Source: Priestia abyssalis
Lineage (GTDB): Bacteria; Bacillota; Bacilli; Bacillales; Bacillaceae_H
DNA: 64,000 nucleotides
Assembly (NCBI RefSeq): GCF_002019595.1
Contig: NZ_KV917369.1
Span: 4,816,316-4,880,315 of the forward strand
Reading direction: 5' to 3'
Part shown: one piece after another, positions 36,538 through 47,017 of the stretch
How positions within the stretch are numbered: position 1 is the stretch's first letter
Layout of the letters: every line of letters begins with the position of its first letter
Notes under the pieces: generated by a model
What the model was told of the DNA's origin: nothing
Database searches by the model: none
The model's input: the letters and a program-made list of their open reading frames with translations, nothing else
Program-made: the position numbers and the translations under genes

Positions 36538-36858
36538 TTATTCGTTACCCCCTCATCCAATGAAAATAAAGAATTATACCTATACCATTATATCATGTTT
36601 CGGTTTAGTTCTTCTAAAAAAATGTGAACAGTGTTTGAAAACATATGGTAAGATTATGAATGTTATTAATTTAGAAAAGCGAAGCAAGCATGTTGACGTT
36701 CTGTAATTACCGTCAGCGTTTGACTGTCTTGTCCTTCAAATGATCATAGAACATAGCTTGTACAGCTAGATAAGTTACGATATACTTATAATTTTTTTAT
36801 ACCAAAAAACAAGGTAACAATCAAGTTTCCTGTATATGTAAACTTCAGGAGGTCACCC
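36538..36858. promoter_or_regulatory. Divergent promoter region between hemA and ysxD
   Basis: For ysxD (plus) a good sigma-A promoter is visible: TTGTAC 36758-36763, a 17-base spacer, TATACT 36781-36786. For hemA (minus) a perfect TATAAT lies at 36587-36592 and a second at about 36573-36578, but without a clear -35. Heme genes in B. subtilis answer to PerR; I do not see an exact PerR box here. No gene is seen in the gap. Confidence 0.6.
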
Positions 36859-37344
36859 ATGAAAAAGCAATCAGTCTTCTTTGGCATTATGCTTGTAGGC
36901 TTATCCCTCTTTCTTTTAATGAGCCGATTTCAATTTCCATTGATGTTGAAGCTGCATTCCTGGCCTTCACTTTTAGTGCTGGTAGGAGCTGCAATGATTG
37001 TACAAGCGTATAAAGCCCACGATTTCCAGCAGTTACTGCCGGGAATGATTTTATTGACATTAGGCATTCATTTTCATGCAGTATCGCTCTTTTTCTTTTG
37101 GCCCAAACATATAGGCATGGTTCTATTAATGATTGCTCTTAGCTTTTTGTTCAGTTCCCGGAAAAGTCATTTCGGCTTGTTGCAAGGAATCTTTTTACTC
37201 AGCCTTTCCATGATCATGATGTTTTCTGACCACTTAAAAATGTGGACAGCTCTTTTAGAACAGCACTTTAATTATGTTTGGAAATTTTGGCCGTTGCTCT
37301 TGTTAATTATTGGGTTATATTTATTATTCTTCAAGCGCAAGTAA
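36859..37344 (+). CDS. ysxD: YsxD-like membrane protein
   Basis: 161 residues, at least five hydrophobic segments (for example SVFFGIMLVGLSLFLLMS, VGAAMIVQAY, WPLLLLIIGLYLLFF). The position between hemA and ysxC matches ysxD of B. subtilis, whose role is unknown. The repeated short-helix layout resembles LiaF/LiaI-type membrane domains. GGAGG lies 9 bases before the ATG. It is transcribed against its neighbours. Confidence 0.75.
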   Translation: MKKQSVFFGIMLVGLSLFLLMSRFQFPLMLKLHSWPSLLVLVGAAMIVQAYKAHDFQQLLPGMILLTLGIHFHAVSLFFFWPKHIGMVLLMIALSFLFSSRKSHFGLLQGIFLLSLSMIMMFSDHLKMWTALLEQHFNYVWKFWPLLLLIIGLYLLFFKRK

Positions 37345-37352
37345 ATTATCCT

Positions 37353-37404
37353 ACATAAATGAATTGGACATGGGCAAAGCCCATGTCCAATTCATTTACG
37401 CCAC
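37353..37404. terminator. Hairpin between converging ysxD and ysxC; hairpin-1 copy of the repeat family
   Basis: Arms ATGAATTGGACATGGGC and its exact complement around AAA, then ATTTACGCC. Its sequence matches hairpin 1 of copy B (ATTGGACATGG...CCATGTCCAAT plus ATTTACG). It lies where the two converging genes end, so it may end both transcripts. Confidence 0.65.
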
Positions 37405-37405
37405 A

Positions 37406-37993
37406 TTAAATATTGGCAAATTTACGAATGGCGCCCCAAGCCTTGTCTTTTCCCTCTCCTGTTTCAGAAGAGAAAAGGATGATTTCATCCCCGCTTTCAA
37501 GGTTGAGTGTTTCTTTTGTTACTTTTAAATGTTTCTGCCATTTGCCTTTTGGAATTTTATCGGCTTTTGTGGCAATGACAATGACCGGGATTTCATAATG
37601 TTTAAGAAAATCGTACATCATGACATCATCATTCGTTGGAGGATGACGTAAATCCACAATTAGAACAACCGCTTTTAGTTCTTCTCTCGTTGTGAAATAT
37701 GTCTCAATCATTTTCCCCCATGCTTCACGTTCTTTCTTCGATACTTTCGCGTAGCCGTATCCCGGAACGTCCACAAAATGGAGATCTTCATTAATTAAAT
37801 AAAAATTCAATGTTTGGGTTTTCCCCGGCTTTGATGACGTTCGGGCTAAATTTTTGCGATTCAACAATTTATTGATGAAGGAAGATTTTCCTACATTTGA
37901 CCGTCCTGCCAGTGCAATTTCAGGTAAATTTCCTGCTGGGTATTGATCAGGCTTCACCGCACTGATCACAATTTCTGCATTTTGTACTTTCAT
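37406..37993 (-). CDS. ysxC: Ribosome biogenesis GTPase YsxC/EngB
   Basis: 195 residues. A TrmE-Era-like GTPase needed for 50S subunit assembly. GTPase motifs: G1 GRSNVGKSSF, G2 SSKPGKTQTLNFY, G3 DVPGYGYAK, G4 ATKADK. Its start overlaps the lonA stop by 4 bases, as in many Bacillaceae. Confidence 0.96.
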   Translation of the reverse strand: MKVQNAEIVISAVKPDQYPAGNLPEIALAGRSNVGKSSFINKLLNRKNLARTSSKPGKTQTLNFYLINEDLHFVDVPGYGYAKVSKKEREAWGKMIETYFTTREELKAVVLIVDLRHPPTNDDVMMYDFLKHYEIPVIVIATKADKIPKGKWQKHLKVTKETLNLESGDEIILFSSETGEGKDKAWGAIRKFANI

Positions 37994-40314
37994 TTTGACT
38001 CCTCTGCTATTGCGTGCTTTAACACCTCATCTAAATGAGAGACAAGAACAATATTCAAATCTTTGCGCACGCTTTCTGGTATATCTTCAATGTCTTTCTC
38101 ATTATCTCTTGGAATGAGGATCTTCGTCAATCCTGCACGATGGGCGCTTAATGATTTCTCCTTCAATCCTCCAATTGGAAGAACCCGGCCCCTCAAAGTG
38201 ATTTCTCCCGTCATTCCCACTTCCTTACGAACTGGTTTATTCGTCAAAGCGGAAATGAGGGCAGTAGCGATAGTAATTCCTGCTGATGGACCGTCTTTTG
38301 GCACAGCTCCTTCAGGAACATGGATATGGATGTCATTTTTCTCGTGGAAGTTTTCCACAATATTAAGTTCTTTTGAGCGAGAACGAATATAGCTGAATGC
38401 CGCCTGAGCCGACTCTTTCATGACATCGCCAAGCTTTCCGGTTAACACCAATTTCCCTTTACCTGGCGTAACACTTACTTCAATCGCTAATGTATCTCCT
38501 CCGACTGTCGTGTACGCAAGGCCTGTAGCCACACCGATTTGGTCCTCCAGTTCAGCTTGCCCATAACGAAATCTCGGTTTCCCCAAAAACTCTTCAAGAT
38601 TCTTCTCGGTTAATACAACGCGTTTTTTCTCACCCGATACAATAATTCTCGCTGCCTTCCGACAAATAGAAGCAATTTCACGTTCCAAATTGCGAACTCC
38701 TGCTTCTCTTGTATATAAGCGAATAATATCCAGCAATGCATCGTCTCGAATTTGTAAATGGGACTTTTGCAACCCGTGGTTTTGGAGTTGACGCTGGAGC
38801 AAATGACGCTTCGCAATTTCCAGTTTCTCGATTTCCGTATAACCGGCAATATTAATAATCTCCATCCGATCGCGCAATGGACCTGGAATGGTCGCTAAAT
38901 TATTGGCTGTTGCGATAAACATAACCTTAGATAAATCATATGTTTCTTCGATATAATGGTCGCTAAAATTATGATTTTGTTCAGGGTCCAGCACTTCAAG
39001 CATGGCTGAAGACGGATCTCCTCGGAAATCACTGGACATTTTATCAATTTCATCAAGTAAGAAAACCGGATTAATGGTCCCGGCTTTTTTCATCCCTTGA
39101 ATAATACGTCCCGGCATGGCACCAACATATGTACGTCGATGTCCCCGAATTTCCGATTCATCCCGCACTCCTCCCAATGAAATGCGAACAAAATGGCGGT
39201 TCATGGAAGTCGCAATGGACCTGGCAAGGGACGTTTTCCCTACTCCCGGAGGACCTGCTAAACAAAGAATTGGTCCTTTTAAGGACTTCGTCAATTGTTG
39301 AACAGCCAGATACTCCAGCACTCGCTCTTTTACTTTCTCTAATCCATAATGCTCATCATTTAAGATTTTCTCTGCACGATGGATATCCAATATGTCCTCT
39401 GTCGCATTTGTCCACGGGAGAGAGATAAGCCAATCAATATAGTTTCGAATAACAGAGCTTTCAGCTGAACTTGATGGTATTTTCTCATAGCGTTCCAGCT
39501 CTTTAAACGCTGTTTGCTGAACGTGTTCCGGCATACCAGCAGCTTCAATTTTCTCTTTTAATGTTGCCACTTCACCTGTTTTGCCCTCTTTATCGCCGAG
39601 CTCTTTTTGGATGGCCTTCATCTGTTCACGCAAATAATATTCTTTCTGGGTACGTTCCATGGACTTTTTCACGCGCTGCCCAATTTTTTTCTCGAGTTGC
39701 AGTACTTCTTTTTCATTCTGAATATATGTAATGACTTCATGTAAGCGTTTTTTAACATCCAATGTCTCTAAAATTGATTGTTTTTCACTTACTTTAATCG
39801 GCAAGTGTGAAGTCACAATATCCGCTAAACGTCCTGGTTCTTCAATATCAGTAACAGATGAAAGAGTTTCAGCTGACACTTTCTTGGACAGCTTTATGTA
39901 CTGATCAAAGTATTCCAGCAGCGTTCTCATGAATGCCTTATCTTCAGCATCAGCTTCATACTCTTCAGAATATGACTCGACGTTCACTACGTATACTTCA
40001 TCATGCTGGGCAAACGAAACGATTTTTGCACGGTTTAGTCCCTCAACTAAGACGCGAATCGTTCCGTTCGGAAGCTTTAACATCTGTTTGATTTTCGCTA
40101 ATGTTCCAATACGATATAAGTCCTCTTCTTTTGGATCATCCACTGCCATATCCTTTTGAGTCACTAAAAAAACAAGGTGATCTTCTACCATTGCCCTTTC
40201 TAATGCTTGGATGGATTTATCACGGCCAACATCGAGGTGAAGCACCATTGTTGGGTAAACTAACAAGCCTCTTAGCGGCAGGAGGGGAACGATTATCTCT
40301 TTTGGATTCGCCAT
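37990..40314 (-). CDS. lonA: ATP-dependent protease LonA
   Basis: 774 residues, full length. N-terminal substrate domain (VPLLPLRGLLVYPTMVLHLDVGR), AAA+ module with Walker A GPPGVGKTS and FLLDEIDKM, and a C-terminal Ser/Lys-dyad protease (PKDGPSAGITIA with the catalytic Ser; the lysine in VRKEVGMTGEITLRG...GGLKEK). It degrades damaged and regulatory proteins. ATG at 40314 follows GGAGG. Confidence 0.97.
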   Translation of the reverse strand: MANPKEIIVPLLPLRGLLVYPTMVLHLDVGRDKSIQALERAMVEDHLVFLVTQKDMAVDDPKEEDLYRIGTLAKIKQMLKLPNGTIRVLVEGLNRAKIVSFAQHDEVYVVNVESYSEEYEADAEDKAFMRTLLEYFDQYIKLSKKVSAETLSSVTDIEEPGRLADIVTSHLPIKVSEKQSILETLDVKKRLHEVITYIQNEKEVLQLEKKIGQRVKKSMERTQKEYYLREQMKAIQKELGDKEGKTGEVATLKEKIEAAGMPEHVQQTAFKELERYEKIPSSSAESSVIRNYIDWLISLPWTNATEDILDIHRAEKILNDEHYGLEKVKERVLEYLAVQQLTKSLKGPILCLAGPPGVGKTSLARSIATSMNRHFVRISLGGVRDESEIRGHRRTYVGAMPGRIIQGMKKAGTINPVFLLDEIDKMSSDFRGDPSSAMLEVLDPEQNHNFSDHYIEETYDLSKVMFIATANNLATIPGPLRDRMEIINIAGYTEIEKLEIAKRHLLQRQLQNHGLQKSHLQIRDDALLDIIRLYTREAGVRNLEREIASICRKAARIIVSGEKKRVVLTEKNLEEFLGKPRFRYGQAELEDQIGVATGLAYTTVGGDTLAIEVSVTPGKGKLVLTGKLGDVMKESAQAAFSYIRSRSKELNIVENFHEKNDIHIHVPEGAVPKDGPSAGITIATALISALTNKPVRKEVGMTGEITLRGRVLPIGGLKEKSLSAHRAGLTKILIPRDNEKDIEDIPESVRKDLNIVLVSHLDEVLKHAIAEESK

Positions 40315-40662
40315 TACACGAACACCTCCAATAAATTAATCGAATGAAATATCAAATCTTTTTACAATTCTATCTCATTTATATGGTAATGTCTAATACA
40401 TAGGTCGCTGTAACCCTTCTCTGGCGATAACTACTTGATCGTCAAAGCTCGATAAGATTTCACTTAAAATGAAAGACGTTTTTCAAAGGCTTCCTGCTTA
40501 TTTTAAACGTTTCTTCCTAAATCTATAGAAGCTGAAGCAAATAATTTTCTTCTGAAAATAGCAGGTTCTTATATATGGTAATCTCCGACCAAAATGTTGA
40601 AGGTGCCTAAAAGGAATGCACCCTTTTATGGCACCTTATTTATCCCTTATTATTAGGCATGC
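40315..40662 (-). promoter_or_regulatory. Gap between lonB and lonA with lonA promoter and lonB terminator
   Basis: A sigma-A type promoter for lonA is visible at 40367-40395: TAGACA, 17 bases, TAGAAT. The lonB terminator is at 40600-40638: AAGGTGCCATAAAAGG and its mirrored arm, followed by a weak T run. I see no gene between them. Confidence 0.6.
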
Positions 40663-42330
40663 TCACAGCGACTCTGTTGCTGAAAAAGAAGAACGATCAT
40701 CAAGATCCAAAATGTTAGATTCGTTCAACATTAATGATACAGCGAGCACTTCGTCCAGATGACTGACAGGAACCACTTGAATCCCGTTTACTTCTTTTAT
40801 AATAGAATTCATATTTTCTTTCGGGACAATGACAATTTGAGCTCCCGCCTGTTTTGCCGCCTTTATTTTGGGAATGACACCACCAATTGGCTTTACATGA
40901 CCGTGCAGTCCGATTTCTCCGGTCATTGATACAATATTTTTAATGGGAATTTTGTAAATGGCTGAATAAATTCCCGTCGCCATGGCAATACCTGCAGAGG
41001 GCCCATCAATTGGAACGCCTCCGGGAAAATTCACATGGATATCATGTTCATGCGCTGGTACTCCCATGGAGCGAAGAACGGTAACTACATTTTCAATGGA
41101 ACTTCGTGCCATACTTTTGCGGCGAATGGACTTACTCCGATCTCCAATGCTTTCTTCTTCCACGATTCCAGTAATGGTAATATTTCCTTTATCTTTTGTA
41201 GGAATCGCAGTTACCTCAATCTCCAGTAATGATCCGGTATTGGGACCATGAACAGCAAGACCGTTCACAATTCCCACTTTTGCCTCTTTCTGAATGGCCG
41301 GTTCATAGCGAGGAGTAAGCTGACTTGAATGAATGACCCATTCAATATCATCATCTTTAATTTCTTGACGATTGGCAGAAATCGCTAACCCCGCTGCGAT
41401 TTGAACCATATTCACCATTTCTCTTCCGTTTCTTGCGTATGTAGATAATAAAGATAGCCCATAATCTGAAATTTTCATTTTCACTTTTTCTGCTGCTTTT
41501 TTGGCTACAGCCATCACTTCTTCTCGATCCAATTCACGGAAAAAAACCTCCAAACAACGGGAACGAATAGCTGGCGGAATCTCGCTTGGTGTTCTTGTCG
41601 TAGCCCCGATTAAACGAAAATCAGCAGGTAATCCATTTTGAAAGATATCATGAATATGGGAAGGAATTTGATTGTTTTCCTCACTGTAGTAAGCGCTTTC
41701 TAGAAATACCTTTCGATCTTCCAGCACCTTCAACATTTTATTCATTTGAATAGGATGTAATTCTCCAATCTCATCAATAAACAAAATGCCTCCATGCGCA
41801 TCTGTAACTGCGCCTTGTTTAGGCTGGGGAATACCGGCTTGTCCCATGGCACCAGCTCCTTGATAGATCGGGTCATGAACAGAACCGATTAATGGATCAG
41901 CAATCCCTCTCTCATCAAAACGAGCTGTTGTTGCATCGAGTTCAATGAATACAGCAGAAGGTTTAAATGGAGATTTGGCGTTTTTCTTTGCTTCTTCTAA
42001 TACAAGACGCGCGGCTGCCGTTTTACCGACACCCGGAGGGCCGTAAATGATTACATGCTGGGGATTCGGTCCGCAAAGGGCTGCCTTTAATGATCGAATA
42101 CCGTCTTCTTGTCCTACAATATCATCAAAGCTTTTTGGTCTCACCTTTTCGGCAAGCGGCTCTGTTAGTGTAATGGAACGCAATTTTCGCAAATGTTCCA
42201 TTTCTTTTTTCGATTCACGGTCAATTGAAACCTTTTGAGTCCGTTGGTTTCGCAGCAGATTCCAAAAATAAAGACCGATGACAATCCCGAAAAAAAGTTG
42301 TATTACAATAACGATGTTAGTCCAACTCAT
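40663..42330 (-). CDS. lonB: Membrane-anchored ATP-dependent protease LonB
   Basis: 555 residues. An N-terminal membrane helix (IVIVIQLFFGIVIGLYFW), an AAA+ domain (GPPGVGKTAAAR, ILFIDEIGELH) and a Lon protease domain (PIDGPSAGIAMA, MTGEIGLHGHVKPIGG). It lacks the LonA N-terminal domain. In B. subtilis LonB is made in the forespore under sigma F. Located between lonA and clpX as there. Confidence 0.96.
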   Translation of the reverse strand: MSWTNIVIVIQLFFGIVIGLYFWNLLRNQRTQKVSIDRESKKEMEHLRKLRSITLTEPLAEKVRPKSFDDIVGQEDGIRSLKAALCGPNPQHVIIYGPPGVGKTAAARLVLEEAKKNAKSPFKPSAVFIELDATTARFDERGIADPLIGSVHDPIYQGAGAMGQAGIPQPKQGAVTDAHGGILFIDEIGELHPIQMNKMLKVLEDRKVFLESAYYSEENNQIPSHIHDIFQNGLPADFRLIGATTRTPSEIPPAIRSRCLEVFFRELDREEVMAVAKKAAEKVKMKISDYGLSLLSTYARNGREMVNMVQIAAGLAISANRQEIKDDDIEWVIHSSQLTPRYEPAIQKEAKVGIVNGLAVHGPNTGSLLEIEVTAIPTKDKGNITITGIVEEESIGDRSKSIRRKSMARSSIENVVTVLRSMGVPAHEHDIHVNFPGGVPIDGPSAGIAMATGIYSAIYKIPIKNIVSMTGEIGLHGHVKPIGGVIPKIKAAKQAGAQIVIVPKENMNSIIKEVNGIQVVPVSHLDEVLAVSLMLNESNILDLDDRSSFSATESL

Positions 42331-42644
42331 ACAAATCCTCCTGCATTCTTTGATGTAATTATATGCTAGTATCTCCCTGCATAAGTTGGAATAAACCGTT
42401 TTCCCGACAAAAAATGGCTATTGAAAAGAAGAGGGTGACTCAAAAGGTTTAAAAAGCAAACCTTTTGAGTCACCCTCCTGAAAGAACCCGTCATGAGAAT
42501 CCAGTAAAGTCAAAGATTCAGTGGCGGGTCCTTTCAGTAAAAATAATTTTTGAGGCCTATTCATGACCTATGGGACAACCACTTAGATATAGCTTTGCCA
42601 CCACTATTCTTTAGTCATGTCAAAGTTTCTAAGTGAATATATAC
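42331..42644. other. Gap between lonB and clpX with terminator and degraded repeat
   Basis: A strong hairpin (AGGGTGACTCAAAAGGTTT and its complement, 42431-42477) is the likely clpX terminator. At about 42580-42642 the sequence CATGTCAAAGTTTCTAAG.GAAT matches the right half of hairpin 1 of copy C next to hemL, so this is a worn copy D ending at the clpX stop. No ORF of note. Confidence 0.55.
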
Positions 42645-43910
42645 TTAGGCAGATGTTTTGCTTCCTGCTTCAAGGGTAGATCCATCTTCCAATAAAAGAC
42701 GCGGAGCTGATTGTTTCGCTACCGTATCCCCTGTAATGATACATTTCGCGATATCTTCACGTGAAGGCAGCTCAAACATTACATCAAGCATGATGCCTTC
42801 AATAATAGAACGAAGACCGCGTGCTCCTGTTTTACGTTCAATTGCCTTTTTCGCGATTTCTACAAGAGCTTCTTCTTCAAATTCAAGTTCTACTTCATCT
42901 AACTCAAGCATTTTTTGATATTGCTTTACAAGAGCATTTTTCGGTTTTGTTAAAATTTCAACCAATGCTGCTTCATCTAACGGCTCAAGACTTGCGATTA
43001 CCGGAAGACGACCAATGAACTCCGGAATTAAGCCGAACTTCAATAAGTCTTCAGGAAGGACTTTTGACAGAATTTCTTTTTGTGTGAAGTCTTCTTGTTT
43101 AGATTCCGAGCCGAATCCGATGACCTTTTTACCTAAACGGCGTTTAATGATTTGCTCGATTCCGTCAAATGCACCGCCGCAAATAAACAAGATATTCGTT
43201 GTATCAATTTGAATAAACTCTTGATGCGGGTGCTTTCTTCCGCCTTGAGGAGGAACACTTGCAACAGTACCTTCTAAAATTTTCAATAAGGCTTGTTGCA
43301 CACCTTCACCAGATACATCTCTTGTGATAGATGGATTTTCTGATTTACGTGCAACTTTATCAATTTCATCAATATAAATAATCCCTTTTTCAGCCTTTTC
43401 AACATCATAGTCAGCTGCTTGGATTAATTTTAATAAGATGTTTTCTACATCTTCCCCAACATACCCTGCTTCTGTTAAAGAAGTAGCATCTGCAATGGCA
43501 AACGGTACATTTAAAATACGCGCCAGTGTTTGGGCAAGTAAGGTCTTACCGCTACCAGTAGGTCCGATCATAGCAATGTTACTTTTTGAAAGTTCAACAT
43601 CGTCAATTTTACTATTGGAATTAATACGTTTGTAATGGTTATATACAGCAACGGACAATGCTTTTTTCGCAGCGTCCTGGCCAATTACGTATTCGTCTAA
43701 AATTTCGCAAATTTCTTTTGGCTTCGGAACGTCTTTAAACTCTACTTCCTCTTCCGAACCTAATTCTTCTTCGACGATTTCCGTACATAATTCAATACAT
43801 TCATCGCAAATATATACACCAGGCCCAGCCACTAATTTACGAACTTGATCTTGTGTTTTACCACAGAATGAACATTTGAGTTGCCCTTTTTCATCATTAA
43901 ACTTAAACAT
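42645..43910 (-). CDS. clpX: ClpX, ATPase subunit of the ClpXP protease
   Basis: 421 residues. The N-terminal zinc-binding domain has CSFCGKTQDQ and YICDECIELC. AAA+ motifs: GPTGSGKTLLAQ, IIYIDEIDKVARK; pore loop SEAGYVGEDVEN-like (TEAGYVGEDVEN). The C-terminal ClpP-binding loop region and RGLRSIIEGIMLDVMFELPS are present. It unfolds tagged proteins for ClpP. Located next to tig. Confidence 0.97.
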   Translation of the reverse strand: MFKFNDEKGQLKCSFCGKTQDQVRKLVAGPGVYICDECIELCTEIVEEELGSEEEVEFKDVPKPKEICEILDEYVIGQDAAKKALSVAVYNHYKRINSNSKIDDVELSKSNIAMIGPTGSGKTLLAQTLARILNVPFAIADATSLTEAGYVGEDVENILLKLIQAADYDVEKAEKGIIYIDEIDKVARKSENPSITRDVSGEGVQQALLKILEGTVASVPPQGGRKHPHQEFIQIDTTNILFICGGAFDGIEQIIKRRLGKKVIGFGSESKQEDFTQKEILSKVLPEDLLKFGLIPEFIGRLPVIASLEPLDEAALVEILTKPKNALVKQYQKMLELDEVELEFEEEALVEIAKKAIERKTGARGLRSIIEGIMLDVMFELPSREDIAKCIITGDTVAKQSAPRLLLEDGSTLEAGSKTSA

Positions 43911-44299
43911 AATTTCACCCCTTGTAGTTTTTCAATTTTTCGGAGTTTTTCCCATCCATTTAGAAAGCCAATAGAATAAAATGTCTTTTCAAGTAGATGA
44001 TAAGCCTCTTATAAAGGAAACTTCCATTTAGGGGGCGTTTTTTCCTCCCAAAGAATTCACTCTTCCTTCTTTCTTTATCATGCCATTTACGAAAAGAAAA
44101 AGTATTGTATTGCATTTTACCATAAATAAAAAAGAAATAGATACTAAAAACATTCTTATGTACAAAAATTCTCTACGAACAAGGCTTCGTGCTGATTCAT
44201 TATGTAATTCTTCATTCTATAAGGCTTTTCTGTATGATAATGGATGTTAATGTGTATAAAACAAGGCACGATCAAGTCGCGCCTTGTTCTTACTTATTA
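43911..44299. other. Gap between clpX and tig with dispersed-repeat fragment
   Basis: A fragment of the second repeat family is at about 44009-44045 (TTATAAAGGAAACTTCCAT then a G run). The tig terminator is at 44255-44289. The rest is AT-rich with no gene; I cannot pick the clpX promoter with confidence. Confidence 0.55.
44255..44289 (-). terminator. Terminator of tig
   Basis: Arms ACAAGGC/GCCTTGT with the T-rich tract TTTTAT after the stem on the minus strand, just past the tig stop. Confidence 0.8.
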
Positions 44300-45580
44300 T
44301 TATGCAACAGTTTTGCTGTTTTCTACAAGAAAATCGATCGCTTTACGAATTTTAAGATCTTCTTTTAATCCGTCAACGCTAACCATACCTTTGATGTTTT
44401 CAGCAGGAATGTTGTACATTTCAGCCATTTTAGCTAATTCAGCTTCCGCTTCTTCATCAGAAACTTCAAGATTTTCAGCTTTTGCGATTGCTTCTAACGT
44501 TAAGTTGATTTTCACACGCTTTTCAGCATCTGGACGCATTTGATCGCGAAGCGCTTTTTCATCTTGGCCAGAGAACTGGTAGTATAAATCAAGGTTTAAA
44601 CCTTGCATTTGAAGACGTTGTTCGAATTCTTGCATCATGCGGTCGCTCTCTGTATTGAACATTGCTTCTGGGATTTCCACTTCAGCGTTATCAGCAGCTT
44701 TTTCCACTAATGTATCACGAAGAGCGCCTTCTGATTCGTTTGTTTTTTGTGTTTGTAAACGCTCTTGGATTTTTGCTTTTAGTGCATCAAGAGTTTCAAC
44801 TTCTTCGTCTGCATCTTTAGCAAACTCATCGTCTAAAGCTGGAAGCTCTTTCGATTTTACTTCATGTATTTTTGTTTTGAACACAGCTGCTTTACCAGCT
44901 AATTCTTCTGCATGATACTCTTCAGGGAATGTTACTTCCACGTCTTTTTCAGCACCAGCTTCTAAACCTACTAATTGATCTTCAAATCCTGGGATGAATG
45001 TGCCAGAACCGATTTCTAAAGAGTAGTTTTCGCCTTTTCCGCCTTCGAACGCTTCACCGTCTACAAAGCCTTCGAAATCGATAACTGCCATATCGCCTTG
45101 CTCAATTTTACCTTCTTTTACTACTAACTCAGCATGACGCTCTTGAAGAGTTTTCAACTCTGCTTCAACATCTTCTTCTGTTACAGTAGTATCCATTTTT
45201 TCTACTTCTAAGCCTTTATAATCGCCTAACTTCACTTCAGGCTTTACTGTTACTTTCGCAGTGAAGATTACATTTTCGCCTTGTTCGATTTTTTCGATGT
45301 CGATTTCCGGACGATCTACAGGCTCGATTCCAGTTTCTTCAACCGCTTTGCTGTAAGCTTCCGGTAAGATGATATCTAATGCATCTTGATATAAAGATTC
45401 CACACCAAAACGCTTTTCAAACATTGCGCGCGGCATTTTACCTTTACGGAATCCAGGTACGTTCACTTGTTTCACAACTTTTTGGAACGCTTTATCTAAT
45501 GCTTCATTGAATTGAGCAGCTTCAACTTCTACAGTTAAAACTCCTTGGTTTGCTTCTTGTTTTTCCCACTTTGCAGACAT
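44300..45580 (-). CDS. tig: Trigger factor
   Basis: 426 residues from the ATG at 45580 (MSAKWEKQ), 9 bases after GGAGG; an upstream in-frame start is less likely. The ribosome-binding signature is GFRKGKMPRAMFEKRFG. A central FKBP-type prolyl isomerase domain (GDMAVIDFEGFVDGEAFEGG) and a helical C-terminal chaperone domain follow. It binds nascent chains at the ribosome exit. Confidence 0.97.
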   Translation of the reverse strand: MSAKWEKQEANQGVLTVEVEAAQFNEALDKAFQKVVKQVNVPGFRKGKMPRAMFEKRFGVESLYQDALDIILPEAYSKAVEETGIEPVDRPEIDIEKIEQGENVIFTAKVTVKPEVKLGDYKGLEVEKMDTTVTEEDVEAELKTLQERHAELVVKEGKIEQGDMAVIDFEGFVDGEAFEGGKGENYSLEIGSGTFIPGFEDQLVGLEAGAEKDVEVTFPEEYHAEELAGKAAVFKTKIHEVKSKELPALDDEFAKDADEEVETLDALKAKIQERLQTQKTNESEGALRDTLVEKAADNAEVEIPEAMFNTESDRMMQEFEQRLQMQGLNLDLYYQFSGQDEKALRDQMRPDAEKRVKINLTLEAIAKAENLEVSDEEAEAELAKMAEMYNIPAENIKGMVSVDGLKEDLKIRKAIDFLVENSKTVA

Positions 45581-45850
45581 GTATGTTTCCCTCCAACGCA
45601 TGGTTTTAAAATATAGTAGTTTGAACAGATAATGAATCTACCTTGTCCATCATCTATCTCATTCCCACTTCATAGTATGTAGGAAAGATTGTAAACTTCA
45701 GACGCACAAGATGTGCCGGTAAAGACAAAGGCGGACCTCCGCACTGTTCATCTTTGTTCCTGCCAAAGTCTACTTTTCTTGTGCAAATATGCATTATGCA
45801 ACCACTATATTATACCATACAACTCTAGTGTTGCAACTAAACGGAGCTTT

Positions 45851-46840
45851 TTATATACTAGAAAATTCTTCAATTTCTCTTATTTTCTCTATTGCTTTGC
45901 TTAATTCCTGCTCGGCAGCGCCATATAATTCCGCTATATTTGGAAGAGAAGAATGCAACCCCTGCATATCCATAGCCACATGATGTACAGCACCAGCCCA
46001 TGTAAGCGATTCTAACGGTTCGGGGAGAAAAGGAAACAGCATGAATAAATGTCGATGCCACAGTTCTTGCGCCACTTGCAGCAACGTGGGATTCAGCTGC
46101 CCGATGTGACTCTCAATCCTTTCTTCTACTTCCTGAATGAAAGGATGATGGATTACAGATTGCAAATAAGGTAAATCCAGCCTCATCCTTCGGTTGAATT
46201 TTGTTACTTCTGCTGTTCCACTCATTTCCGCTGTCAGCATCCATTTCGCCGTCAGCGTTTTGACGATTGGATGCACATTTTCCTCTTTTAAAATATTGCG
46301 GCAAAACGATAAATGTCGTTTAGGATCCGTCCCTCTCAGAGAACCGATTATTTCCATTTGCTGTTGAACCGTTGCATTGCAAAATGCTTCCCATCTTTCA
46401 TCTTCCGATTCTTCGACTGTGTCCTCGCCGTTTGCTCTTGTTTTGAAAAACTCAAACAATTTATAAAAGTGCTCGGCATGTTCAGCCGGTAACCGTTGTT
46501 CTTGCATGACTATCGAAAGCGTTTCATAGCCTTCCTTATATGCCCCCGCCTGAATCAATATCATCATGTAAATTTGCAAAATACTATAATAATCGCCGAT
46601 TCCTTGATTCAACATTTCCTTACAATGTTCTTTGGCTTCTTTTAACTCTCCGATTTCAAATAGACACATGATCAATCCTATTAACAGCTCAGGATTATCC
46701 TCGTCCATTTCAACTGCTTGACGAAAGAGAGGAAGGGCCTCATGGTACCGCTTCTCTTCCATTAAAGATGTCGCCTTCTCAATCACACGTCTCTTTAAAT
46801 TAGGAAACGACACTAGTTTCCCTGAATCTTTGTGGTTCAT
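45851..46840 (-). CDS. ysoA: TPR-repeat protein YsoA
   Basis: 329 residues from the ATG at 46840, after GAGGAAG; an upstream in-frame start would add eight. N-terminal tetratricopeptide repeats (KRYHEALPLFRQAVEMDEDNPE, LKEAKEHCKEML) and a helical C-terminal domain. It lies between leuD and tig as ysoA does in B. subtilis; function unknown. A scaffold role is inferred from the repeats. Confidence 0.88.
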   Translation of the reverse strand: MNHKDSGKLVSFPNLKRRVIEKATSLMEEKRYHEALPLFRQAVEMDEDNPELLIGLIMCLFEIGELKEAKEHCKEMLNQGIGDYYSILQIYMMILIQAGAYKEGYETLSIVMQEQRLPAEHAEHFYKLFEFFKTRANGEDTVEESEDERWEAFCNATVQQQMEIIGSLRGTDPKRHLSFCRNILKEENVHPIVKTLTAKWMLTAEMSGTAEVTKFNRRMRLDLPYLQSVIHHPFIQEVEERIESHIGQLNPTLLQVAQELWHRHLFMLFPFLPEPLESLTWAGAVHHVAMDMQGLHSSLPNIAELYGAAEQELSKAIEKIREIEEFSSI

Positions 46841-47017
46841 TTTTCTTCCTCGCTTCACATCCATTTGATTTTCAGTTTAGCAAGGAACACCTACAAAGAC
46901 AAGGAAAGTCCTTTGTGCTTCATACTATGTAAATAAATGACTTACCATTATTTCCCTTTTCTCTTCCCTTAAAACAGAACATCCTTTTATGTATCGACTG
47001 ATGAACATCTCAAATGG